Positions 17,811 to 25,765 are shown, counted from the stretch's first letter. The stretch: 39,749 nucleotides of DNA from Selenomonadaceae bacterium (GCA_017412925.1 JAFPVP010000164.1:1-39749), one strand, 5' to 3'. Numbers and translations: made by a program. The notes: a model not told the origin generated them from the sequence alone.

Positions 17811-17831
17811 GTTTGCAAAGGAGGCTTTTAA

Positions 17832-18773
17832 ATGGACGCAAAAATTTTAAAGGGAATGCTTTTGGGATTAGCGACGGGCGACGCGCTGGGAGTCCCCGTT
17901 GAATTTGAATCGCGTTTAACTTTGCGGGAAGAACCGGTAGAAAATATGCGGGCGTTCGGTTCATGGAATCAGCCGGCGGGCACGTGGTCTGACGACACAA
18001 GCTTAACTATCGCGGCAATGGAAAGTATCGCGCGGCTCGGCAAGCTTGATTATCAAGACATCATGGAAAATTTTTTGCGCTGGTACGAACGCGACGAATT
18101 TACTGCGACGGGCGAACGCTTCGACATCGGCAACACGACCCGCGCGGCGATTGTGCGTTTCAGCAGAAAACTTTTGCCGCCGAACAAATGCGGCGCGACG
18201 GAAGAAACTTCCAACGGCAACGGCTCGCTGATGAGAATTTTGCCCGCGACGCTTTATCTCTACGGCACGCGCGGGAAAATTGGCGGCGACGAACTAAAAA
18301 TTATCCACGAATTTTCCGCGCTGACTCACGGGCACATTATCAGTTGCATGGCTTGCGGGATTTATTCGCTGATTGCCGCGCAGATTTTGAACGGGAAAAA
18401 TATTTCCGGAGCTTTTACGCTCGGCATCGACGACGCTAAAAATTTTTACGGCACGAACGACGCCTTTAAAAATTTCTCCCGCCTGTGCGACGAAAATTTT
18501 GCCGCGCTCCCCGAAGATAAAATTTCAAGTTCGGGCTACGTCGTCGACACGCTGGAGGCGGCTCTTTGGTGTTTGCTAAATACCGCCGATTATAAAACTC
18601 TCGCGCTTAAAGCCGTGAATTTGGGCGGCGACACCGACACGACGGCGACGGTTGCGGGCGGCTTGACGGGAATTTTCTACGGCGCAGAATCAATCCCCGC
18701 CGAGTGGCTCGCTACTTTAAAGCGGCGCGATTATCTGGAAAAAATTTGTGACGATTTTGCAAGCGTCTGCTGA
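17832..18773 (+). CDS. ADP-ribosylglycohydrolase family protein
   Basis: 313 aa from ATG at 17832 after AAAGGAGG. This is the all-alpha DraG/ARH fold: GMLLGLATGDALGVPVEFES at the N-terminus, GTWSDDTSLTIAAMESIA with the metal-binding SDDT, SNGNGSLMRILPATLY, the ALTHGH helix, and LGGDTDTTATVAGGLTG with the second metal DTD site. These enzymes remove ADP-ribose from proteins or nucleic acids using two Mg or Mn ions, and act in the cytoplasm. No partner ADP-ribosyltransferase or dinitrogenase reductase is nearby, so the target is unknown. It is transcribed alone, divergent from the secreted-protein gene and upstream of groES. Confidence 0.92.
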   Translation: MDAKILKGMLLGLATGDALGVPVEFESRLTLREEPVENMRAFGSWNQPAGTWSDDTSLTIAAMESIARLGKLDYQDIMENFLRWYERDEFTATGERFDIGNTTRAAIVRFSRKLLPPNKCGATEETSNGNGSLMRILPATLYLYGTRGKIGGDELKIIHEFSALTHGHIISCMACGIYSLIAAQILNGKNISGAFTLGIDDAKNFYGTNDAFKNFSRLCDENFAALPEDKISSSGYVVDTLEAALWCLLNTADYKTLALKAVNLGGDTDTTATVAGGLTGIFYGAESIPAEWLATLKRRDYLEKICDDFASVC

Positions 18774-18786
18774 AAAAATTTTTATC

Positions 18787-18815
18787 TTGACATTTTGTTG
18801 AATTGGGATTATCAT
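18787..18815 (+). promoter_or_regulatory. Promoter of groES-groEL
   Basis: TTGACA (18787-18792), 17-bp spacer, TATCAT (18810-18815). Downstream, CTTG and CGGC (18820-18832) are mirrored by GCCG and CAAG (18839-18848), an imperfect hairpin in the leader. No CIRCE element and no CtsR heptad pair were found. Confidence 0.75.
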
Positions 18816-18877
18816 ACCGCTTGTGATTCGGCAAGAACGCCGAGCAAGTTTGAAATTCCTATAGGAGGCAGATATTT

Positions 18878-19159
18878 ATGATAAAGCCACTTGGAGACAG
18901 AGTTGTTGTTGAAGTAGCCGAGGTCGAGCTCAAGACCAAAAGCGGCATCATCATGCCCGAAACTTCCAAAGAGAAGCCGCAAAAGGGCAAAGTCGTCGCA
19001 GTCGGCACCGGCAAACTCCTCGACAACGGTCAGCGTGCGGCTATGGAAGTCAAAGTCAACGACGACGTCATTTTCAACAAGTACGCAGGCAGCGAAGTCA
19101 AGGTGGACGATAAAGATTATCTCGTGATTCGCGAGAGTGACATTTTGGCAATCCTTTAA
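18878..19159 (+). CDS. groES: Co-chaperonin GroES
   Basis: 93 aa from ATG at 18878 after AGGAGG. Full length for the family. It starts [16 protein letters not shown], has the mobile loop that docks on GroEL ([19 protein letters not shown]) and the roof region (GKLLDNGQ), and ends [14 protein letters not shown]. The heptameric ring caps GroEL for protein folding in the cytosol. groEL follows after 67 bp. Confidence 0.98.
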   Translation: MIKPLGDRVVVEVAEVELKTKSGIIMPETSKEKPQKGKVVAVGTGKLLDNGQRAAMEVKVNDDVIFNKYAGSEVKVDDKDYLVIRESDILAIL

Positions 19160-19194
19160 GGCAATGCGTAGTGCGCAATGCGTAATGCGCAATG
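19160..19194 (+). repeat. GCAATGCGTA-type intercistronic repeat, copy 1
   Basis: About three units of GCGCAATGCGTAAT between groES and groEL. A close copy lies between the response regulator and kinase genes (32947-32982), a decayed one at 35406-35426. Confidence 0.75.
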
Positions 19195-19223
19195 AAAGGC
19201 AAGATTAATTCGGAGGTAAATAA

Positions 19224-20852
<1,629 letters not shown>

Positions 20853-20878
20853 GCCATTTAAATTAAAGAAAATTTTCA

Positions 20879-20910
20879 AGCTCTCGTCAGAATTTGGCGG
20901 GAGCTTTTTT
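20879..20910 (+). terminator. Terminator of groESL
   Basis: AGCTCTCG (20879-20886) pairs with CGGGAGCT (20898-20905), followed by TTTTTT. Confidence 0.88.
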
Positions 20911-20947
20911 CATGTCAAATTCAAATTGAAATTTATTATCAAAAAAC

Positions 20948-20976
20948 TTGACAACGTAATTGATTAGGTTTATCAT
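20948..20976 (+). promoter_or_regulatory. Promoter of the first OmpM-type porin gene
   Basis: TTGACA (20948-20953), 17-bp spacer, TATCAT (20971-20976). Transcription should start near the GGCGACTT sequence at 20980, giving a leader of about 100 nt. Confidence 0.8.
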
Positions 20977-21012
20977 TACGGCGACTTAAGAAACTTTGAG
21001 AAGTAAAATCAT

Positions 21013-21034
21013 TTGAGGAAACACGGCCACTCAA
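21013..21034 (+). promoter_or_regulatory. 22-nt conserved 5'-UTR element, porin gene 1
   Basis: Begins TTGAG and ends CTCAA, which can pair, with core GAAACACGGCCA between. Identical to 22751-22772 although the surrounding leaders differ. It lies about 55 nt before the start codon. Confidence 0.65.
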
Positions 21035-21086
21035 GCTGAGAAACTTTTCAATGAATCTGACGGTCAAAACAAAGGAGATGTTCATT

Positions 21087-22430
21087 GTGAAGAAAACATT
21101 AGCAGCAGCATTAACGACGGCATTTGTCGTTGGCATGAGTTCAAGTGCATTGGCGGCGGCGAATCCGTTCAGCGACGTTCCGGCGGGGCATTGGGCTTAC
21201 AACTCCGTTTCCAAACTCGCGGCTGAAGGCGTTATCGAAGGTTACGGCGACGGCACCTATCGCGGCGACCGCAACATCACCCGTTACGAAATGGCGCAGA
21301 TGGTTGCTAAAGCCATGGCGAAGAATCCGACCGGCGCGAACAAAGCCGAACTCGACCGCCTCGCGGCTGAATTCCGTGATGAACTCGACGCTCTCGGAGT
21401 TCGCGTAGCTGAACTCGAAAAATACGCCGACAAAGTTGTCTGGCAAGGCAAGATTGAGTACACCTACGAACAAACGAAAACTGACCCCGAAAACACCGGC
21501 AAGAAGACTAAAGACACCGCTAACGGCTATATTTTCCGCCTCGAACCAAAAGCTTACGTCAACGATCATTGGACGGTTAATGCGCGCCTCGACGCTTACG
21601 GCGACATGAAAAAAGACGAGACAACCAACTTTGAACTCAAGCGCGCGTGGGCGGAAGGCGACTACGACAAGTTAAATCTTAAAATCGGTCGCTTTGAATT
21701 CTACCCCGAAGGTGAAGCCGGTCTCATGTGGGATACGGAAATTTCGGGCGGCTCCATTACCTACGGCAGCAAATGGAAATTCAACGTCACGGGCGGTCGC
21801 GTGGCGGCTGATGTTGTTGGCAGCGGCATTTACGGCGAAAACGAAACTGAAGACGACCCCGCAACGGTTGTCGGCTTGAGAGTCGATTACAACCAGGGCA
21901 ATAAAGGCTTCTTCGGCGGCGCGGGCTACTACTACATCAAAGACGACGACCTTGCTTGGAGCAGAAACCGCTTTTGGAGAAGAGGTATTAGAGAAAGCAT
22001 CGACTTCGACGACGAGGACAGCCGCCAGTCCTATCAAAAGGCAAGTATTTGGACGGTCAATCTCGGCTATCAGTTCACCGACCTCTTGTCGTTGCAGGGC
22101 GTGTACGCTCGGAATACCAAAGCCGACTTTGAGAATAAAGCTTGGCAGGCTGAACTTTGCTACGGCGACTACGACGACGCCCCCGAAAAAGGTCAGTGGA
22201 ACGTCTTCGCCGGCTACCGCAGCCAAGGCACCAACGTTTCCTTCGCGCCCACTGCAGAAGACGCTTTGCGCGGTGCACGCGGTTTTGTCATCGGCGCATC
22301 TTGGGCTCCGTTCAAAAATATCGGCGTCATTGCTAAATACTTCGACGGCAAATACATCACCGACGGTATCTATAACAGCGGACGCGGCAAGGCTCGCCAC
22401 ATCTTCGGGCGCGTCGAATTCTTCTTCTAA
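21087..22430 (+). CDS. OmpM-type outer-membrane porin with SLH domain (first copy)
   Basis: 447 aa from GTG at 21087, with AAAGGAG 9 nt upstream, aligned with the start of the second porin; an earlier ATG at 21078 abuts the ribosome site. Signal peptide about 1-24. One SLH domain follows (NPFSDVPAGHWAYNSVSKLA, then GDRNITRYEMAQMVAKAMAK), which tethers the outer membrane to peptidoglycan in Negativicutes. A coiled-coil spacer comes next (ELDRLAAEFRDELDALGVRV). The rest is an amphipathic beta-barrel with Tyr-rich strands ending GRVEFFF, as outer-membrane proteins do. This matches Veillonella OmpM and Selenomonas Mep45. It is transcribed alone. Confidence 0.93.
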   Translation: MKKTLAAALTTAFVVGMSSSALAAANPFSDVPAGHWAYNSVSKLAAEGVIEGYGDGTYRGDRNITRYEMAQMVAKAMAKNPTGANKAELDRLAAEFRDELDALGVRVAELEKYADKVVWQGKIEYTYEQTKTDPENTGKKTKDTANGYIFRLEPKAYVNDHWTVNARLDAYGDMKKDETTNFELKRAWAEGDYDKLNLKIGRFEFYPEGEAGLMWDTEISGGSITYGSKWKFNVTGGRVAADVVGSGIYGENETEDDPATVVGLRVDYNQGNKGFFGGAGYYYIKDDDLAWSRNRFWRRGIRESIDFDDEDSRQSYQKASIWTVNLGYQFTDLLSLQGVYARNTKADFENKAWQAELCYGDYDDAPEKGQWNVFAGYRSQGTNVSFAPTAEDALRGARGFVIGASWAPFKNIGVIAKYFDGKYITDGIYNSGRGKARHIFGRVEFFF

Positions 22431-22459
22431 TTAATAAATTCCTACAGAAAATATTCAGG

Positions 22460-22488
22460 GAGCTTCCGAAAAATCGGAGGCTCTTTTT
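22460..22488 (+). terminator. Terminator of porin gene 1
   Basis: GAGCTTCCGA (22460-22469), loop AAAA, TCGGAGGCTC (22474-22483), TTTTT. Confidence 0.88.
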
Positions 22489-22680
22489 GCTTCCGCGTTC
22501 CAATCAAGATAATCCTTGCGACTACTAAATCTGAATAATATCTGCATACAAAAACGATTTACACAAATTTTATCTGCGGCTAAGCTTGATAAGTTCTAAT
22601 TGAAAAATACCTGAAAGGAAATTTTAAATTATAACATGAAACTAACATGAAAACAATAATAAAAATTTTTTTCAAGAGGC
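22489..22680. other. Intergenic region before porin gene 2
   Basis: About 190 bp, A+T-rich, between the terminator of porin 1 and the promoter of porin 2. I see no gene, RNA structure or repeat in it. Confidence 0.6.
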
Positions 22681-22709
22681 TTGACAGGCGAAAATTTCTG
22701 CGCTATTAT
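22681..22709 (+). promoter_or_regulatory. Promoter of the second OmpM-type porin gene
   Basis: TTGACA (22681-22686), 17-bp spacer, TATTAT (22704-22709). The predicted start region GCGGCGACTT matches that of porin 1. The leader is about 140 nt. Confidence 0.8.
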
Positions 22710-22750
22710 TGCGGCGACTTGAGGGACAAGGCAAACGAAGTCCGGAAGAG

Positions 22751-22772
22751 TTGAGGAAACACGGCCACTCAA
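22751..22772 (+). promoter_or_regulatory. 22-nt conserved 5'-UTR element, porin gene 2
   Basis: Identical to 21013-21034. It lies about 80 nt before the start codon; flanking leader sequence is unrelated apart from the first 10 nt. Confidence 0.65.
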
Positions 22773-22854
22773 TTTTGAACAACTTCCGAGCCAAGTCAAG
22801 AAAGTCATCCGAAGTAAACTTTCTTTAGCGGCATCTTTAAGGAGGATGTTCAAA

Positions 22855-24285
22855 ATGAAGAAATCAGTAGCAGCAGCATTGGCAGCGGCGTTCGTCGTTA
22901 GCGCAAGTGCAAGTGTATCGGCAGCAGCCAATCCGTTCAGCGATGTTCCGGCGGGTCACTGGGCTTATAACTCGGTTTCCAAATTGGCGGCTGAAGGCGT
23001 CATCGAAGGTTACGGCGACGGAACCTATCGCGGCGACCGCAACATCACCCGTTACGAAATGGCGCAGATGATTGCTAAAGCTATGGCGAAGAACCCGACC
23101 GGCGCAAACAAAGCCGAACTCGACCGCCTCGCGGCTGAATTCCGTGATGAACTCGATGCTCTCGGCGTTCGCGTAGCTGAACTCGAAAAGTATGCTGACA
23201 AAGTTGTCTGGCAGGGCAAAATCGAGTACACCTACAAGAACCACAGAACCGACAATGTTTGGGCTGACCAGCGTCGCAATCATCACAGCACCAGCGAGCA
23301 CACCCGCGTTAAGCAGGACGACTGGATCTTCCGTTTTGAGCCGATAGCTCACGTCAATGACCACTGGACACTCCGTGCTCGTATTGATGCACACGTCGAC
23401 CTCAGCCGCGACAACTCCAGCGATTTTGAACTGGTTCGTGGTTGGGCACAGGGCGATTACGACAACTTCCAAATCAAAGTCGGTCGTCAACCCCTCTACA
23501 CCAATGAAGACGGTATCATCTGGGATACTGAGTACACCGGCGGCGAGATTACCTTCGGCAAACTCGCTAACGGTTTGAGAGCCACTGTCTATGGTGGTCG
23601 CCTCAAAAACGACAAAGTCAACGGTGCTATCCGTAATGCAGGTTCTTGGGATGGTCGTCGTCCTGGTGATCCTGGTAGGAGTGCAGGTGGGACTTGGGAT
23701 TATGCAAGTGGCAGAATCGGCGGCGATAGCAGAGATCCTTCCAGCTTCTGGGCAATCAACCTGCAGTATGATCCAGGTCAAAAAGGTCTCTTCGGCGGCT
23801 TGGGCTACTACCACATCAAAGACGATGATTTCAAAACCATGACCTTCTTTGACGAAGAAATGCCCAACTACGCTTACAGCAAAAAGGGTAACGAAGACAC
23901 CGCTAACATTTGGTCTGTGAACCTCGGTTACAGAATCGGCAAAGCGCAGATTTGGGGCGCGTATGCACGCAACGCTAAAGCCGACTACGAAAAGAGATCT
24001 TGGCAGGCACTCGTCAGATACGGCGACCTCTACGGCGGCGGCAACCAGAATACTCATAAGGGTCAATGGGCTGTCTGGGCTGGTTATAAAGAACTCGGCT
24101 CCAACACCTCCCTCTGCGCTATCAACTGGGATGACGCTTATGCCGGCACCAAAGGCTTCGTCGCAGGCGCAAGCTGGGCACCGTTCGACAGAATCGTTGT
24201 CCTCGCGAAATACTTCAAGGGCAAATACATCACTGGTCCTGGCGATGCAGAACGCCTCTTCGGTCGTGTCGAATTCTTCTTCTAA
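22855..24285 (+). CDS. OmpM-type outer-membrane porin with SLH domain (second copy)
   Basis: 476 aa from ATG at 22855, with AAGGAGG 9 nt upstream. Signal peptide about 1-25, rich in Ala/Ser. The SLH domain and coiled-coil spacer (about 26-128) are almost identical in protein to those of the first porin, with silent DNA differences. The barrel differs: it has a His/Arg-rich first loop (HRTDNVWADQRRNHHSTSEH) and a Gly/Arg/Asp-rich loop near residue 265. The end GRVEFFF is the same. It probably forms a general diffusion pore anchored to peptidoglycan. The differing surface loops suggest distinct selectivity, phage reception or antigenicity. Confidence 0.93.
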   Translation: MKKSVAAALAAAFVVSASASVSAAANPFSDVPAGHWAYNSVSKLAAEGVIEGYGDGTYRGDRNITRYEMAQMIAKAMAKNPTGANKAELDRLAAEFRDELDALGVRVAELEKYADKVVWQGKIEYTYKNHRTDNVWADQRRNHHSTSEHTRVKQDDWIFRFEPIAHVNDHWTLRARIDAHVDLSRDNSSDFELVRGWAQGDYDNFQIKVGRQPLYTNEDGIIWDTEYTGGEITFGKLANGLRATVYGGRLKNDKVNGAIRNAGSWDGRRPGDPGRSAGGTWDYASGRIGGDSRDPSSFWAINLQYDPGQKGLFGGLGYYHIKDDDFKTMTFFDEEMPNYAYSKKGNEDTANIWSVNLGYRIGKAQIWGAYARNAKADYEKRSWQALVRYGDLYGGGNQNTHKGQWAVWAGYKELGSNTSLCAINWDDAYAGTKGFVAGASWAPFDRIVVLAKYFKGKYITGPGDAERLFGRVEFFF

Positions 24286-24327
24286 GCCGAAACTTTCAAC
24301 AGAAACAATCTTATAAAGTAAATTACG

Positions 24328-24356
24328 GGGGTCTCCGAGAAATCGGAGGCTCCTTT
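24328..24356 (+). terminator. Terminator of porin gene 2
   Basis: GGGTCTCCGA (24329-24338), loop GAAA, TCGGAGGCTCC (24343-24353), with a short T-run. Confidence 0.8.
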
Positions 24357-24434
24357 GATTTCCCTCCTTGAAAAATTTTTTAGCCTGTGATAGATTTATT
24401 CCTGCAGTTACTAAGAACTGTTCCAGCAAGAAAA

Positions 24435-24464
24435 GGGCTTTCGAGAAATCGGAGGCTCTTTTCG
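24435..24464 (+). terminator. Second, orphan porin-type terminator
   Basis: GGGCTTTCGA, loop GAAA, TCGGAGGCTC, TTTT: close to the two porin terminators but with no gene before it. It may be left over from a lost third porin or act as back-up for porin 2. Confidence 0.55.
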
Positions 24465-24471
24465 TTTCTGC

Positions 24472-24500
24472 TTGCAAAATTTTTATTGCGGTGTTAAAAT
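24472..24500 (+). promoter_or_regulatory. Promoter of antitoxin RNA 1
   Basis: TTGCAA (24472-24477), 17-bp spacer, TAAAAT (24495-24500), directed at the toxin 1 gene. Same layout in units 2 and 3. Confidence 0.75.
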
Positions 24501-24506
24501 TACTTT

Positions 24507-24584
24507 GGTTACAAAAGAACGTAATGACAACATAGTCGTCAAAAAGAAACCCCCGACTGCGACATCGGGGGTTTCGCTCGTTTT
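24507..24584 (+). ncRNA. Candidate antitoxin RNA 1 (convergent to toxin 1)
   Basis: About 78 nt from the predicted start to the T-run after the shared hairpin. It contains GACAACATAGTCGTCA (24526-24541), present again at 24687-24702 across the toxin 1 start codon. The RNA can therefore form 16 perfect base pairs with the toxin mRNA from the fourth base of codon 3 back to the ribosome site. It is also complementary over the whole terminator hairpin. Ends are inferred. Confidence 0.7.
24541..24575. terminator. Shared terminator of toxin/antitoxin unit 1
   Basis: GAAACCCCCGA (24546-24556), loop CTGCGACA, TCGGGGGTTTC (24565-24575): an 11-bp perfect stem. Five U follow on the minus strand; on plus a TTTT lies 6 nt beyond, after CGCTCG. 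Confidence 0.85.
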
Positions 24585-24613
24585 GTAGAGTAACGATAAC
24601 CACGTGCTCTTGG

Positions 24614-24694
24614 TCACTTACGGCCGTCGAGCCACTTGCAGATGATGTGTACCACAACGCCTGCTGCGACGGTTACCACGAATGTAGACAACAT
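24614..24694 (-). CDS. Type I toxin-like membrane peptide 1 (26 aa, Fst-like)
   Basis: 26 aa from ATG at 24694, with AAAGGAGGTG 7 nt upstream. It starts MLSTFVV and ends TVAAGVVVHIICKWLDGRK: one hydrophobic helix, then a Trp-Leu-Asp and basic tail. This arrangement is that of Fst/Ldr-type toxins, which insert in the inner membrane and depolarise or condense the nucleoid. Residues VAA, VV and ICKWLD are kept in all three units. The mRNA (about 24741 to 24541, near 200 nt) has its own promoter and terminator. The family assignment rests on pattern and context; a small non-toxic membrane protein is the alternative. Confidence 0.78.
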   Translation of the reverse strand: MLSTFVVTVAAGVVVHIICKWLDGRK

Positions 24695-24747
24695 AGTCGT
24701 CACCTCCTTTCATAAACGATTAGAGGTCGTCCGTGACCGACATGCTG

Positions 24748-24776
24748 ATTTTACACGAAAATATTTTTTGAATCAA
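24748..24776 (-). promoter_or_regulatory. Promoter of toxin gene 1
   Basis: On the minus strand TTGATT (24776-24771), 17-bp spacer, TAAAAT (24753-24748). The spacer and flanks are nearly identical in unit 2. Confidence 0.75.
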
Positions 24777-24801
24777 GGCGGCTACTCCTTTGAGTTCCCC
24801 C

Positions 24802-24830
24802 TTGCAAAAATTTCAGGCGTATGCTAAACT
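24802..24830 (+). promoter_or_regulatory. Promoter of antitoxin RNA 2
   Basis: TTGCAA (24802-24807), 17-bp spacer, TAAACT (24825-24830). Confidence 0.75.
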
Positions 24831-24836
24831 TTAAAC

Positions 24837-24919
24837 GTGTTTAGAAGAAAACTAACACATGCCAGCATATATCGCCAAAAGAAAACCCCCGGTTGCCGCC
24901 GAGGGTTTTCGCTCGTTTT
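24837..24919 (+). ncRNA. Candidate antitoxin RNA 2
   Basis: About 83 nt. GCCAGCATATATCGCCA (24861-24877) repeats, with one substitution and one inserted A, GCCAACATATTCGCCA (25022-25037) on the toxin 2 start codon. It does not match the corresponding elements of units 1 or 3 equally well, so pairing should favour its own toxin. Ends are inferred. Confidence 0.68.
24881..24910. terminator. Shared terminator of toxin/antitoxin unit 2
   Basis: GAAAACCCCCGG (24881-24892) pairs with CCGAGGGTTTTC (24899-24910) with one mismatch; the loop TTGCCG differs from units 1 and 3. Confidence 0.8.
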
Positions 24920-24948
24920 GTAGGTTAACGATAACCACGTGCTCTTGG

Positions 24949-25029
24949 TCACTTACGGCCGTCAAGCCACTTGCAGATGAGGTGAACTACCACACCCGCT
25001 GCGACGGTTATAATGAACGTTGCCAACAT
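24949..25029 (-). CDS. Type I toxin-like membrane peptide 2 (26 aa, Fst-like)
   Basis: 26 aa from ATG at 25029 after AAAGGAGGTG. It starts MLATFII and ends TVAAGVVVHLICKWLDGRK, differing from peptide 1 at four positions, all conservative. Promoter, leader, stop-codon region and the 30-nt 3' UTR are also conserved. The many silent changes in the coding part, together with few amino-acid changes, indicate selection on the peptide. Confidence 0.78.
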   Translation of the reverse strand: MLATFIITVAAGVVVHLICKWLDGRK

Positions 25030-25084
25030 ATTCGCCACCTCCTTTCACTATGGCGATTGGGGGTCGTCCGTGACCGACATGCTG

Positions 25085-25113
25085 ATTTTACACGAAAATA
25101 TTTTTTGAATCAA
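25085..25113 (-). promoter_or_regulatory. Promoter of toxin gene 2
   Basis: On the minus strand TTGATT (25113-25108), 17-bp spacer, TAAAAT (25090-25085). Confidence 0.75.
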
Positions 25114-25138
25114 GGCGGCGGCTCCGCTGATTTCCCAC

Positions 25139-25167
25139 TTGCAAAAATTTTCAGCATGTGCTAAACT
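25139..25167 (+). promoter_or_regulatory. Promoter of antitoxin RNA 3
   Basis: TTGCAA (25139-25144), 17-bp spacer, TAAACT (25162-25167). Confidence 0.75.
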
Positions 25168-25173
25168 TTAGGC

Positions 25174-25259
25174 GTGTTTAGAGGAAACCAATTTGACCGT
25201 CAACATAGTTTTCACAAAAGAAAACCCCCGAATTGGCATCGGGGGTTTTCGCTCGTTTT
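25174..25259 (+). ncRNA. Candidate antitoxin RNA 3
   Basis: About 86 nt. ACCGTCAACATAGTTTTCAC (25196-25215) matches 18 of 20 positions of 25358-25377, which cover the toxin 3 start codon and spacer. The element is specific to unit 3. Ends are inferred. Confidence 0.7.
25220..25250. terminator. Shared terminator of toxin/antitoxin unit 3
   Basis: GAAAACCCCCGA (25220-25231), loop ATTGGCA, TCGGGGGTTTTC (25239-25250): a 12-bp perfect stem. Confidence 0.85.
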
Positions 25260-25287
25260 ATAGAGTAACGATAACCACGGGCTTTTG

Positions 25288-25368
25288 TTACCTGCGGCGG
25301 TCAAGCCACTTGCAGATGAAGTACGATACAACATTTGCTGCGACCGTCACGACGAATACCGTCAACAT
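25288..25368 (-). CDS. Type I toxin-like membrane peptide 3 (26 aa, Fst-like, most divergent)
   Basis: 26 aa from ATG at 25368 after GGAGGAGGTG. It starts MLTVFVV and ends TVAANVVSYFICKWLDRRR. It keeps TVAA, VV and ICKWLD but has a more basic tail and a TAA stop in place of TGA. Its leader differs from units 1 and 2, yet can still pair with the stop-codon region because both sides have changed together. Confidence 0.77.
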   Translation of the reverse strand: MLTVFVVTVAANVVSYFICKWLDRRR

Positions 25369-25418
25369 AAATTTCACCTCCTCCTGTTACCCAGGAAAGA
25401 GTCTTCGGTAACACGCTA

Positions 25419-25447
25419 ATTTTATACGAAATTAAAACTTGAATCAA
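25419..25447 (-). promoter_or_regulatory. Promoter of toxin gene 3
   Basis: On the minus strand TTGATT (25447-25442), 17-bp spacer, TAAAAT (25424-25419), directly behind the min operon terminator. Confidence 0.72.
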
Positions 25448-25450
25448 GGC

Positions 25451-25478
25451 AAAAAAAGAGCGGTCGCTTTGACCGCTC
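25451..25478 (-). terminator. Terminator of the minCDE operon
   Basis: GAGCGGTC (25458-25465) pairs with GACCGCTC (25471-25478); seven U follow on the minus strand. Confidence 0.88.
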
Positions 25479-25486
25479 AAAATTTT

Positions 25487-25753
25487 TTATCTGGCGTGGC
25501 GCATGGAGTTGACGGGGATATTGGCGACGAGCGCAACCGAATCGGAATCATTTTCAAGCGCGATTTCCATCTCCGTGCGGTTTATGTTCATGTACTTAGA
25601 TAAAACGGTTATAATTTCTTCCTTAATCTTTTCCATAATTTCCGGCGAAATGCTGGCGCGGTCGTGAATGAGCACAACTTGCAAGCGTTCTTTGGCGACC
25701 GTGCCGGATTTTTTTTCGCTCATGCCGAAGACTCTTTTTAAAACGTCAAGCAT
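25487..25753 (-). CDS. minE: Cell division topological specificity factor MinE
   Basis: 88 aa from ATG at 25753. It starts MLDVLKRVFGMSEKKSG (membrane-targeting helix), then has KERLQVVLIHDRASISPEIM, the MinD-binding/ATPase-stimulating stretch, and KIKEEIITVLSKYMNI with the dimer domain. MinE drives MinD off the membrane and sets up pole-to-pole oscillation so that MinC blocks FtsZ away from mid-cell. It is last in minC-minD-minE, 12 bp after minD. Confidence 0.95.
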   Translation of the reverse strand: MLDVLKRVFGMSEKKSGTVAKERLQVVLIHDRASISPEIMEKIKEEIITVLSKYMNINRTEMEIALENDSDSVALVANIPVNSMRHAR

Positions 25754-25765
25754 GGACAGCCCTCC

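Noticed and set aside
18774-18877. CIRCE or CtsR operator before groES
   Set aside because: No TTAGCACTC-N9-GAGTGCTAA and no GGTCAAA heptad pair found; only an unrelated imperfect hairpin.
22864-24657. 597-codon open frame on the minus strand opposite porin 2 and toxin 1
   Set aside because: It is antisense to a well-conserved porin, has no ribosome site, and its length follows from the porin's codon bias. Its 5' end crosses the shared terminator of toxin unit 1.
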